Of a DNA stretch of 64,000 bases, positions 1 to 10,663 are shown one piece after another; position 1 is the first letter of the stretch, and the number at the start of each line of letters is the position of its first letter. Source of the stretch: Vitrella brassicaformis (taxonomy: Eukaryota; Sar; Vitrellaceae). The notes under the pieces were generated by a model. It was not told the origin of the DNA. It did not search any database and was given only the letters and a program-made list of their open reading frames with translations. Where the stretch lies: assembly GCA_001179505.1 (NCBI GenBank), contig CDMY01000328.1, positions 31,990-95,989 on the forward strand. Direction: 5' to 3'. The position numbers were made by a program, and so were the translations under genes.

Positions 1-20
1 CCCCCCCCCCCCCCCCCCCC
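1..20. repeat. poly-C run at window/contig edge
   Basis: Twenty consecutive C residues open the window and run into a (CA)n stretch. The same kind of homopolymer borders all three internal N gaps, so this is probably a sequence-assembly edge at a poly-C/G tract inside an intron or intergenic spacer. Confidence 0.8.
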
Positions 21-55
21 ACACACAGTGGAAATGCATGCATTGTTGTGTGCTC

Positions 56-1437
56 ACCTCTTCCTTGCTGTCCTGGTCACGGAGAAGCGCTGCATGTGCA
101 TCAAGCTGAGCTGAGAGACACGCATGCAGAGCAATTGCCGCCACCTCCCCCACTGTATCCCTCCTCTCCTCTTCTCAGTGGCTTACGTGTTCGTTGACTT
201 ATGGAGGCCGGGAATGACGAAGACAGTGCGTGTCTCTTCATTTCCACCGACGTCGGGATATAAAATGTAGCCAGCGATTTGACACTGCTGATGTCGGCGT
301 CAAGCAGCGGGCGTCGGATCACGCCGCGGTCAACATTGATGAGATCATACCCACACACACAGAGAGACAGACAGACAGACAGACAGGGCGAGATGGTCTT
401 TCTTTATGTGGGCTCTAAGTCTCTAAGTGTGTGTGTGTTTGGGGTGAGAGAGTGCTCACATTAATTAGGTCGGAAGAGCAGTACATATGGCCCCCCAGCA
501 GCGGCCGCATGAGCTCCGTGAGGGACCCGACGCATCTTGCCGCCATAGTGAGTGCACCTTAACCACAACAGTTAGTCGACACACCACCGCCACCAGAACC
601 ATTCGCTCTCACAAGACACCAAAGGAGGCAGCTGCTCTGCCACATGGTCATATGTGCTGGTCTTGTGCTGCTGCTGCCGGTGGTAGTGGCGGTTGGGGAG
701 GCGGATAGCCATCTACACACACGGGTGTGTGGGGCAGTGGGTGCGGCTGCTGGTGGGGCCGAGGGCTCCGCATAAGCGGCATGGGTGGCTTGGCCTGTTC
801 GGTTTGTATGCCCACTAAGCTTGCTTACCTTGAGTAGGTGGAGTGTGAGGACACTCTGCCGTCTGGTGCGCACTCGACCGCCACCCCTGCAGACGCCCCA
901 TCATGTGGAGACGCTGCTTCTCGTGATAACGCTGCTCGCAAAGTGGATGATCAGATCATACCCACACACACACAGACAGACACAAGCGCATGGATCCATG
1001 GCATGGATCAACCTGACACAACCTGCCTTTCGTATGTATTGTGGTGGGCTGCGCTCTGTGTGTGCGCCTACGTACCTGTGGCCTGTCGCCATTGTAAGAA
1101 TCACTCCCACTTGGCCTGACCAACCGCACACGTACACACATCCGACCGTCACATCACATGAACACCATAAGAGACTTCTCGCTCGTCAGTCAGTGTATAC
1201 GTACCTCCCCGTGAGCCGCCTCCCACGCCCTGACCTCCTCCCGCAGCTCCTCCGCCAGCTGCCTGGCCTGCTCGGTCTCCCGTCTGGCCGCTGCTGCCCC
1301 TCCCGTCTGGCCGTCTCTCTTAGGCTTCTTACGGGGCTTCTTCTTCTTAGACTGAGGTGGTCCCGCCTTGCCACTTGCTGCTGCCGCCGCCGCAGATGAC
1401 GACGACGCAGGGCATCCAGTGTGAGATCTTCCCATTC
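56..1437 (-). CDS. uncertain multi-exon protein(s), 5' part only, product unknown
   Basis: Several exon-like segments are visible on the minus strand but cannot be joined with confidence. The most upstream starts at ATG 1437 and reads MGRSHTGCPASSSS, then an Ala run, a Lys/Arg-rich stretch (SKKKKPRKKPKR) and a short Glu/Arg-rich helix ending at a good donor near 1205 (GTACGTA). Other coding-like pieces lie at about 830-925 (RYHEKQRLHMMGRLQGW), 600-720, 470-560 (possible start MAARCVGSLTELMRPLLGG), 190-345 (INVDRGVIRRPLLDADISS) and 56-110 (AQLDAHAALLRDQDSKEE, donor GTGAGC). These may be one gene running off the left edge, or two. If the first donor is joined to the nearest acceptor, a stop follows at 1101-1103 and the first gene would encode only about 80 residues. 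No family was recognised. Confidence 0.35.
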
Positions 1438-2472
1438 TGCCGCACAACACAACGCCGGATTGGTTAAATCGGTCAAATCTGGCGATTCTGGCCGTTTTCC
1501 CTGTTCTTTCTCGTCGAACCAAGAAGCTGCATTTCTGAAAAGCAAAGCATTCTGCCAGCAGACAGGGAATCCGACGTGCACGTGAATACCAGACTGAGTG
1601 AGGCACTCACTGACCTTCCAGAAATGTGCGAGAAAAGGAGACGGGATGAAAAGAAGATTTCACCACTTCGTCTGCACACACAGAAATTGCAAGGAGAGGC
1701 ATATCAGCACACCAATGGCAAGAAAGTGCGCCATGCCTTCAACCCAACACATCATCCAGACACCACACCAGCACCACACTGAAGAGACACCGGTTGGGCG
1801 GTCTATGCGAGAAGAAGGTGCGTGCTCACTCGGCAGGCGCCGGGCAGTCACCAGGCGTTCCACAGAAGGCAGGGCACCACCAAACGAGGCCTCGCCCAGG
1901 GCACGGCGGTGGAGGAAAAAAGTGGCGGGTGACATCGGGACGAGTTGGGAGGGGTAGAGGGAGATGAGGCGGACACCACAAGCCAACGAGGATCCGTGGC
2001 CGAAACAAGGCAGAAGAGCCAACATGGAGAAGAATGTGGAAAAATCTGCAGAGGTTCCGCTGAAAATTTTTTGGGGGCGTCTCCGTCTCATCGCGCGAAA
2101 ATCTCGCCGGTCGAGATTTCCGTCCAGTACCGTCCAAGGCGCTGATACGCGCTGGAAGACAGACACAGGCTGAAAGGCACAGTGAAGGACGAACAAGCAT
2201 GAGAGTCCAGCATGCTCTGCAGAGGCCATATGCGCGTCGTGTGCGTGTGTACGTCTCTCGCTCGCGAGGGAATGGAGGCAGCTCTCAGCGTGAAGAGCGG
2301 GAATCCATCAGCCACCCACCGTATCGCCGTGCACCGTGACCGACACGCCCGACTCCTCCGCACACAAACGTGACGGTATCGATGGCTGCAGAATGGGACA
2401 CTGACACCCCTGGCTGTTGCTCCTGCTGGGGTGGAAGATACAGAGTGATTAGTCCTCACCGGCGCACTGCCG
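1438..2472. other. intergenic, no supported gene
   Basis: Open frames of up to 189 codons exist here on the minus strand (1660-2229), but they have no splice logic, no recognisable domain and a Cys/Trp-rich composition typical of chance frames in GC-rich DNA. Nothing else is supported. Confidence 0.5.
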
Positions 2473-2673
2473 TCATGCAGTAGCTGGCAGCCATTCGATA
2501 AGAAGAGAAGATGATACTCGTCGACGGCCCCCGTCTCCGTGGGCTTTTGAAAAATCGGCACCGGCATCTCTCAGACTGCCGTCCTCTGGCTCGTCTCCCT
2601 GGCGAAAGCATACGGCGGCGACAGCCAGGATGTGCGCCAGGAGCACATCAATGCAAATACTCCCCTTGTCCAC
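2473..2673 (-). CDS. possible small protein with N-terminal hydrophobic segment
   Basis: This is a 66-codon minus-strand frame beginning MDKGSICIDVLLAHILAVAA. Residues 6-22 are hydrophobic like a signal peptide or anchor, and the rest is Asp/Glu/Arg-mixed. It sits alone between the partial gene to the left and the coiled-coil/RING gene to the right. It could be an exon of a larger gene or a chance frame. No homology is recognised. Confidence 0.2.
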   Translation of the reverse strand: MDKGSICIDVLLAHILAVAAVCFRQGDEPEDGSLRDAGADFSKAHGDGGRRRVSSSLLIEWLPATA

Positions 2674-3030
2674 CTATTAGAGTGGACAAGCACGCGGGTC
2701 AACGTCTGCAGTGCGGAGTCAGCAGTGCGCCGCCTTCGTCCTCTCTCCTGCCGTCTGCATGCGATACACTTCCTTGCATGCATGGGCCTTGGTGGTTTGC
2801 TCTCTCCTCCAGTGTTCGTGTTTGTCATCTCATTGGCATCGCATCGAATGCAATGCAAACTATTCACACGATAGGCTGCACTCGTCCAGGCCACGGTCTG
2901 TACAAGGATCACATCAACACGCAGCTAACCTACGCATCACGAGCATCGATGGATGGATCGATGGATTCACCCTCTTCCCTCAAGCTAATGATCGATCATG
3001 TCGTGGTGCGGATGCCCGACATGATGGCCG

Positions 3031-4786
3031 TCACACTATCGGCATAGACGGCCTCCCCATTGCAGCCGGACACTTGAGCACCGCATCGCGTGCAATGGCG
3101 GGCGGCACCAGCTTGCCTAGCTTCTCCAGCCGCTCCTTCTCTATCTTGGCCGCCTCGTGACGCTTCGACAGCACCTCCCAACAGGCATGACACAAGCTCT
3201 GCTGCTTGCTGCATGCCGGAGAGTAACGGGGCATGGTGGGTGTGTGCGTGTCTGTTGCGGCGTGAGAGGGCAAGTGTGTAGCTGCCTGCGTACCAGGGAA
3301 AAAAGACGACCGATGGCGGCTCCGAGATGCACATGACGCAGGTACCCTTTGCCGGAGCGGAGAGGGGTGGTGCTGCACCACTGCCGGCCTCCAGCCGTGC
3401 CTGCGTGACGCTGGCCTCCTTGGTCAGTGATCTGATGTCCGCCTTGGCTCGTTTGATGTCCTGGAGGAATGCGTCGATGGCCGCTGCCGTGTCCAGAGAA
3501 GTGAGGCGCGCAGCCGTCAACCTGACATAAGTGGATGGATGGAGGGATGGATAGATGGATGGATGGGCAACACACACAGCAGGCGAGCAGGTGGGGGTTG
3601 ACGAGTGGAGCGTCTTAAGAGTGTACCTACCGTGAGAGTGCCTTCTGGTGCAGTTTGGCGTGTTCTTGTGTGAGCTGCTGAATGGTGGGCTGCAAGGACA
3701 CACTCGCTGCCAACACGGCAGAGATGCCGTCACGAAGCCTGCTCACACACCACACACACGCACCACACACACAGAGGGGGAAGGGTGGGACTGATTGGCC
3801 CTTCATGGTGCACTGGCAGCCTGCCACTTACTCTGCGATGTCGCCTTTGCATCGCTGCACCATCTGCGTCAGCTCCCCCTCAGTCGCCAGCACGTCATCA
3901 GCCACCAGATGCGGTTCGCGAGAAACACCCGATGCACACGATGGCCTGACACAACCAGCATAACACGCATTCAGCAGTGAGTACTTTGAGCACGGCGCTC
4001 CTTCCTCCCCTCACCCAGCTGCAGGCGATGGCTTGGGAGTCGGTGGTCCGCCTCGCATGAGCATCTTCTTCTCCATTGCACGCTCAAAAAGATCGTCGAG
4101 TCGGTGCTCCTCAGCAGTGAGCCGCTCGTCGAAGGCACGCACCTCACCAGCCGTCGTCAGGGATAGCAAGGGATCTCGGTCCAAACTGGATGCACACACA
4201 CACACGTAACGCCGGCCTGGTTTTGTCTCCGCCTGTGCTTTTGCCCCTTTACTTGTTGGTGATGCTTTCCTTGAGCCTGCGTATATCCTCACGTTGGTGA
4301 TGGTTTCCTTGAGCCTGCGTATATCCTCACGCAGCGCTTTCTCGCGGTCTAGAGCCTCACAGTGTGAGCCGAGGACAGACGCATACCGACGCTCCAACCT
4401 GACAACGAACACAGACCGACACCGACATGCATACGTGTCTGTGTCTGTCTGTCTGTCTATCTGTCCGGGTGTGTGTCTGTGTGGGTTTGCTCACCTCTCC
4501 TTCTCCGCAGCTGCCTGTCCAAGCTCATCCTTGAGCCCTGTGAGCCGTGTGTTGGGTCTGATGTGTTGGGGTGGCTGTGGTCGTCTAAGAGCGGCCTGGT
4601 CATCGATGGACACAGACGACTGAGACGATGATGAAGGCCGAGTGCTTGAGGAAGTCGACAACCTGACAGAGACGCACTCACAGGCAGAGAGGCAGTGTGT
4701 GCATACGACGGCGATGGAATATGGTTGCTGGGCTACTGGTCTCACCCATGCAGACGTCTGATGGATCCTATTGGCTTCGGGGGCAT
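3031..4786 (-). CDS. coiled-coil protein with degenerate C-terminal RING finger
   Basis: About seven exons can be joined from ATG 4786 (MPPKPIGSIRRLHG) to the stop at 3031-3033. The N-terminus is Ser/Gln-rich; most of the rest is charged heptad-like helix (for example LDREKALREDIRRLKE, and RAFDERLTAEEHRLDDLFER). The C-terminus carries a RING-like cysteine pattern: CVMC, then after the last intron (its Cys codon is split TG|C) FFPCKQQSLCHACWEVL, and finally LKCPAAMG. Compared with a C3HC4 RING, the usual His is Gln and the last CPxC is CPAA, so zinc binding and E3 activity are doubtful. A 38-bp tandem duplication at 4256-4331 disturbs the frame at the end of one coiled-coil exon. It lies 103 bp downstream of the stop of the next minus gene (4890). 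Function unknown. Confidence 0.6.
4256..4331. repeat. 38-bp near-exact direct tandem duplication
   Basis: Copy 1 is 4256-4293 and copy 2 is 4294-4331, with one mismatch (C at 4265, G at 4303). It covers the 3' end of a coding exon of the coiled-coil/RING gene. The length is not a multiple of three. With one copy the exon would splice in phase, the GTAAAGG donor leaving two bases that complete a codon with the next exon; with two copies the main donor-acceptor pair is out of frame. Confidence 0.9.
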
Positions 4787-4889
4787 GGCCGTACCTCCCC
4801 TGTCGTGACAGACACACACACATCCCAACACTGTCGCGTCTGCCATTCTTGTACAGTGCTCGTCTGTTGTCGCTCACAATGGGCCGTCT

Positions 4890-7783
4890 CGTGGTGTGTC
4901 ATCTTGCTGCTGCTGGTTGGGCTTGCCCTTGCCCTTCCTCTTGCGAGTAGTGACTACGATGAAGCCATCATGCCCATCAGCCGCCGCCTCGGGGGCGCTC
5001 GCAGAAACACGAGTAACAGTCCTGTGACACACACAGACACACGATCCACCTTGTTCCTCCGACCGTCCGTCTGTGAGTGCCGCTGTCGCTTACCCTGGCT
5101 ACTGTGCATACGGGTCGACATGGTCGTAATGGCTATCGGCTATCGGTGCGGCATCCTCTCCGACAGCTCCCTCCTCGTCTACTGCCCCAGCTGCAGCGCT
5201 ACCATCAACACACCTACCAGAGGGAATCGAGGCACGAGTCAGCCCACTGCCCCCCTCCCTTTGTTTGTGCAGTCAGTGTATGCCCCCACTTGTCAGATGA
5301 ATCCGCATGAGTGGCCGCATTCGGTGCCCCCTTGCCCTTCTTGCCCTTGCCTCTGCCCTTGACCTGCTTTGACTTGTCCTTCTCTGCTGTCTCGTCGGCC
5401 GCTATCAGCTCGTCCAGGACGGCTGCCGCCCGCTCGTCCTCTTTCTTCTCAATGCGATCGAGCAACGTTAGCACACCAGGCAGCGTTGAGGCCTCGAGGT
5501 CGCGTGGATGTAAGCCGATGATGGAGCCGACCTCCTCTTGGCTCGGTGGGCACTTGTAGGCGTGTGGGGCGGCACCTGGCGGACTCGATGACCTGCATTG
5601 CATCCATACAAATCGGGCGGGATTCATCACTCACTGTACAGACAGACTGTCTGTGTCGTTACTGACTGTGAGGGTCCCTTGTTCTTGCCCTTCTTGGACT
5701 TGGGCCGCTTGCCGGTGTCCTGCTTGTCGGTCTGGTCGTCACGAGGAAGGGCACGCAGCTTCTTGATGGAAGGGGACTGCACACCACACAGAAGGGAAGG
5801 CGAATTGGTTATGCCGTGCTGCTTGTCGGCCTGTTACCTGTAGAATGCGTTGCGATATCTTGTTGTGCGGAGCGTTGGCCCCTACGCGATGCTCACCCTC
5901 CCTGATAGGAAGCGAGGGAGGGCGACTGCGTGTGTGTGGAATGTTTGAATGACGTGACTAGCGCACCTGATGAGGCCAAACTGCACCACCATGCCGCCAA
6001 AGAGTAACCTAACTCGGGCGTTTTGGCGATGCTGGTACAGCGCGTCACACAACATCTCCACCATACCCAGGCCCATAATCACCGGCAGGACAATCTATCA
6101 ACACGAGCACACACGCGATGTTTGTATGTTATGTTCCAGAGCACTGTGTGGCCCCGCTCTGCCCCTCCACTAACCTTTGAGTGTCCATACACCAGGAGGC
6201 TATGCAGGCACACTATGGTGCCAGCGGCTCGTCCAGGGCTCTCCATCCATTTCGGGTTCCGCATCATCGCCGCGAGCATCTCAGGGAATCCAGCTCGAAC
6301 CACCTCACAACCATGACCAGCACCTGCCGGCACACAGACCCACGAACGACACACACAGATGTTTCCCTCCCTCGCTCGCTCCCTCCCTCCCTCCCTCCCC
6401 ATCCACCCCTTTCGTACAGATGAGAGCGTGTGGAAGGTCAAGCGATTCTGTCATGAGAGCCATGTCCCTGATGTCCGTAAGCGCCCTCTTGATTGAGTCG
6501 GCGACGGTCTTGAGCGCTCCAGGCTCCGCCAGCAGCCGCTCGCACGGGCCTCCAGGCAGCGACACAAACGCCAACACATCGGGGCTACGCTCTGGACGTA
6601 GAAAGAACACAGCACATAAACAAAACGAAGATAGGTGTAGCTAGGTATGAGTGTGCAGGCGCGTCCGGCCTGTGAGCTTACCCCATTTCGCACAGTCACG
6701 GCCAACCACACAGGGGACAATGAGAATCACACAGATGGACGCTCGCCACTGGAGGTTGTACGTTTCGCCATCGCCCGTGAGTATGTCCATGATGCGGTCT
6801 ACGTGGCAGTCGTACACCTGCCTCAACAGCGAGAGAACGTCGGTCTCCACGCCACCCTCCACACCTGACAACGCAAGAGACACACCTCATGGAAGAAAGA
6901 AGAAGCATCGAAGCATCCACCCACCCACGCACTCACGCGTCTTTCGTCCGGTCTCTACCGCCTCGATGATCAGCTGGTGGAGCCATACGGCGCGCTTGAA
7001 GGCGGCAGAACCAATCGAGTCGCCAGTCAGCATTGCGTCGAAGGTCCATGAGAGCACAGGCGTCCAGAGGGTGGCGGGAGGCTGCTCTGGCGAGCTGTCG
7101 TCAAAGAGGGTGTCGAGAAATCTCTCTCCAAATGGGTCCTCGGTCTGCGGCGGGATCTCCTTGTGGCAATTGTAGAAATCAACCACAAATTTGGAAGCCG
7201 AAATCGTTGACCCGCCAATGTGGTCCAAGGATGGACGGGCCGTCCGCAGGCCCGCGAGCGAAGCTCTCACACACTGGTGCACGAGGCCACAGTGGTTGGT
7301 CAAGAGCGACTGGCGGGCACCAAGCCCCTCCATCAGTAGCCCTGTGATGATGCCAACGACTGCACTGGGCGCTGGGGCTGCGCCGTCGATGAGGAGGCTG
7401 GGTGGGACCATGGCCAGGAGGCTGTCAAGGGAACCGGCAGCAGCGAGCGCCTGCTCGGCGAGCCACTTGGGATCCATCGACTCCACGGACCACCACCGCC
7501 CATTCTCGTCCCTGGCTGGCATATTGTTCCGACACAACGTCACGAGGAGGCAGGCGGCTGGCGTCGCGAGCTCGGGTGAACGACAGAGTGCCTCGAGCAG
7601 CGTCCGGAACGCTCCCGGATGGGCCGACAGCAGACGCCGCATCTCGTTCCACTGGACAGTGCCGGGTGGGACGCCGCACTTGACGATATCTCTGATGCTG
7701 CTGTCCCTGACCTCCTCGCTGTCACTTGCCAGCCCTTGCACGACCACCCTGAACTGCTCAACGTCGAACGATGCGGCCGCCAT
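4890..7783 (-). CDS. helical-repeat (ARM/HEAT-like) protein with basic C-terminal tail
   Basis: ATG 7783 begins MAAASFDVEQFRVVVQGLAS. The first exon is about 280 codons with a good donor before the next exons, preceded by a clean acceptor (TTTCAG) that implies a 5' UTR intron. Successive exons give GVEGGVETDVLSLLRQVYD (about 6690-6865), RSPDVLAFVSLPGGPCERLL (about 6440-6600), FPEMLAAMMRNPKWMESPGR (about 6180-6320), and VIMGLGMVEMLCDALYQH (about 5970-6095). Then follow short exons rich in Lys/Gly/Pro and a terminal exon ending FIVVTTRKRKGKGKPNQ with stop 4890-4892. The leucine-rich helices of the first two thirds resemble armadillo/HEAT repeats; the tail has several Lys/Arg clusters typical of nuclear or RNA-binding proteins. 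No specific family was recognised, so ARM/HEAT is an inference from helix pattern only. Confidence 0.6.
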
Positions 7784-7952
7784 GCTCAGCGTGCCTGAAA
7801 TGCACAATGACGCCACGCATGTAGCCTGCCATGTGTTGTTCGCCCGGGGCCCTGCTTTTCCACATTCCTTTTTTCTCACACTGGCAGGGCAGATGCCGCC
7901 GCAGCTACTTGAAATGCATGTGCGTGAGGTAAAGGACCAGATCCACCGTCGC

Positions 7953-8880
7953 CATGCCAGCTAACAGTGGCCTCGGCCCGAGCGCTTGCGAGCTTGAAAC
8001 CATCCCAGTTTGTTTTGCTCCGTCCGAACCTGCTGCTGAATCGCTGCCTGGATGTCAGCAATGAAGAAAAGAGAGGAGATCCATCTCTAGTATATTCTAG
8101 TGCGTTTCTTTCGCCGTGTTTCGTTTTTGGTTGCAGGAGTGAGTCATCTCGTCAGCGTGCTGTGAGTGCCTTCGGTCTGCACGTGCTGCCCTATGCCGTC
8201 GGCGCCGCCGCGTATGTATACTTCCGGGAGAGATCTCTTGTGGGCGATGAACAGTTAGCACAGCACTGCATCGTGGCATGGTCAGACGGTCGACCACCAA
8301 GGGCAAGGGCAGCTCAGGTGAGGAGTGCATAGTGTGCGTCGGTGTGTGTCTGCAGCCGTCGAGTGCACAGCTCATCAGAGGATAACGAGGTCAGCAATAG
8401 AAATGCATGATACACTCGACCGTCAGTCCGTCTAACTGTCTGTGTGTGTCTGTCTGCCTTTGTGCCCCATTGCAGAGAGTGTCATCGTTCCTCGACCGCT
8501 TCAAGGCCTTCGCGCTGGCCTCCAACGGCTTCTTTCGCTCATCCCTCTTCGCATCAGACAGGCAGCCCCTCACCCCTTCCCCCCGCCCCGCAGAAGCAGA
8601 CACTACGACAGACAGCCAACCGGACACACAAGAGCACCAGCCGGCGTCCTCTCACCCTGTCGAATGGCTCTATATGGAGGAGTGGATGTCGCCTCGGGCG
8701 GCCAAAGCAGCCATCGAGAGCGACGCGTACAGGCAGCTGCAGGGTGAGGCCGCTAAAGGGGGGCTGCAGGGGCGGCCGGCGATATACCTGCCTGTGTTGG
8801 CGTGTCTGTCTGAGCGTGTGATGGGGGCGAGGAAGGTCAGGGAGGCGCGGGAGAGCATTTGGAAGGCATTATTTACTTAA
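7953..8880 (+). CDS. small protein of unknown function, two or three exons
   Basis: The last exon is clear: after the acceptor at about 8475 it reads RVSSFLDRFKAFALASNGFF, passes a Pro/Thr-rich linker and EWLYMEEWMSPRAAKAAIES, and ends REARESIWKALFT with TAA at 8878-8880. An upstream exon (about 8140-8320) supplies SAFGLHVLPYAVGAAAYVYF, a possible membrane segment, ending at donor CAG|GTGAGG. The first exon is unresolved. ATG 7953 (MPANSGLGPSACELETIPV) is the best candidate but its junction is not obvious. It is transcribed divergently from the helical-repeat gene at 7783. No family recognised. Confidence 0.45.
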
Positions 8881-9315
8881 GAGAGGAGGGTGGATGAGTT
8901 GGCACGGCTGAAGAGGTTGCTCTGTGTTAGTGATGTGACCATTGATAGTCAATGCTCATCCATCCATCCCTTGTCCAATAATCAATCAGCACCCACCCAC
9001 AAAAAGCCCGAGGCGCACCGCACGCCATCTCACCATACACACTCCCACCCCACTCGCCCGTCCACTCCATCCCATCAGTCACATGCCATGCCCATCTAAA
9101 CGTCCATCTACCCGAGGTGTGCCGGCAGATGTTTTCTACACTTTTTGAGATTCACGTTCTTGTCGTGTGGCGGATCACGGGGCCTATAAGGAGGACGTTC
9201 ACACACAAAGAGCACAGCACAGCACAGAACACAACGCAACGCATGGATGATCCATTCCATGCATCTGCCCACCCACCAGATCAGTCAGTCCATTGCCATG
9301 CACATACGTACTGAC
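8881..9315. other. convergent intergenic spacer, low complexity
   Basis: CAT/CCA-rich and CACA-rich DNA between convergent genes. No supported frame. Confidence 0.6.
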
Positions 9316-10228
9316 TTACTTGAGTATTCTGGTAGGGCAGACCCATCTGAATCTGAACCAGTTCTGCCGGTGGGTGAACTCAAACCCACGCAGACGCTTC
9401 CGCTTCTGGCTGTCCTGCAGACAGACGTCGTGTTGCAACACATCACACCACACAACACACACACATACACGGATGGATAGATGGATGGATGAGCAGCGGT
9501 TCAGTCAGCAACTTGGATGAGTGCATCCATCGCATCTCTCACCCACTCACCCCATCTCGGTACGCCTTGCCGTATCGCCCACACATCCTGTTCTGCCAGC
9601 CAAACCTGATTGATACACACAACACGAAGCACCCATCCATCCCATGACAGGAATGACAGACACACACACAGACCAATGAATGCGCTTCCTCCCCTCCCGC
9701 ATCGCATCCATCTCGCCCCGTTCGTGTGGCCGTCCATCAGCCAGCCCATCCATCCATCCACTGCACTGACCTGGTGAGTCTGAATCTGAGGTCGAATCGT
9801 GAGTGGGAGTGGGACTTCCACTGGCCCATCGCACCGTACCGCTTCTTGCGGTAGGCCTTGTGGATGCGGTGACGCAGCCGATGCAACACCCAATTGATGT
9901 TGAACCGAACCTGGTACGCACGACGCTGACCGACGCTTGACGCAAGGGGGGAGGGGGAGGAAGAGGGGCGGGGGGAGGGCGGCAGCCGACGCGAGAAGAG
10001 TGGAAGGCCGCCATGATGGAGCAGACTGGAGCACTGGTGCGATGGACTTGGACAGGGCGCAGGGCAGCGAGTTGGACGAAATGACACGCACGGGGAAGAG
10101 AAGAGTGAGGCCGTCGTCAGCGATAGGCGCCGGGCTCTTCTTGCTGACGCCAGATCACTGCAGAGCGCCGCTCCCGAGCTCCGATGAAGCAGATGCAGCA
10201 TTGGGCTCACAACTCGCCGAGTTGCCAT
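9316..10228 (-). CDS. small very basic protein, probably mitochondrial (ribosomal-protein-like)
   Basis: Three exons join cleanly. ATG 10228 starts MATRRVVSPMLHLLHRSS, an Arg/Ser-rich, acid-free leader typical of mitochondrial targeting peptides. The conserved-looking core is VRFNINWVLHRLRHRIHKAY, followed by RFDLRFRLTR. Exon 2 adds FGWQNRMCGRYGKAYRDG, and exon 3 (9316-9414) adds DSQKRKRLRGFEFTHRQNWF and ends TRILK-stop (TAA 9316-9318). The core is almost entirely Arg/Lys/His plus aromatics, as in small mitoribosomal proteins. I could not assign a specific ribosomal protein, so this is an inference from composition, leader and length (about 190 aa). Confidence 0.55.
9470..9493. repeat. (GGAT)n microsatellite
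   Basis: Consecutive GGAT/ATGG units. The same tetranucleotide family recurs in spacers and introns, for example at about 3530-3570, 12995-13010, 49955-49970 and 62467-62485. Confidence 0.8.
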
Positions 10229-10663
10229 CTCTGAAACCAGGCCTGCTTCTCAAGATCATCACCTGCATCTGCGAGCTAAGCGAAGTGCGAGCTTCGACGA
10301 AGGAAACTAATGATGAGATTTGGTGAGCGGAGGGGCGAAAGATGCAGCGGATGAGCGTCCTGCTTGAATCCGTGTTGTGTTTGCGGCGTTTCTTGAAGCT
10401 TTCAGGTGCGTATGTGCGGTGAGAGTTGGATGAGGTGCATCTTGGGCAGCCCCATAGCAGCAGTTGAAGCCGCATGCGCGTCAACATCGCATGCATCCCT
10501 GACTAAGCCTTGTTATCGTTGAGAACGAACGCCTCGTCCATCGAGTTACCCCACTCACCCACCCATCAGCTGCAGTCCCTCTCCCCTCCCCCCTTCCCAG
10601 CCACCGGAGGGCCCTCCCTGTCCTGTTTGACCAGCAACCACCACCAGCACCCACTCAGTCACA
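10229..10663. promoter_or_regulatory. divergent intergenic region between the basic protein and SET genes
   Basis: 435 bp separate two divergent start codons, so both promoters should lie here. No TATA box or other motif can be assigned. The 60 bp before ATG 10664 are C-rich. Confidence 0.4.

Noticed and set aside
361-386. CRISPR-like array from repeated GACA and GGAT units
   Set aside because: They are simple microsatellites without unique spacers, in a eukaryotic genome.
1660-2229. 189-codon minus-strand frame
   Set aside because: Cys/Phe/Trp-rich with no domain, no signal logic and no splice context. Probably chance.
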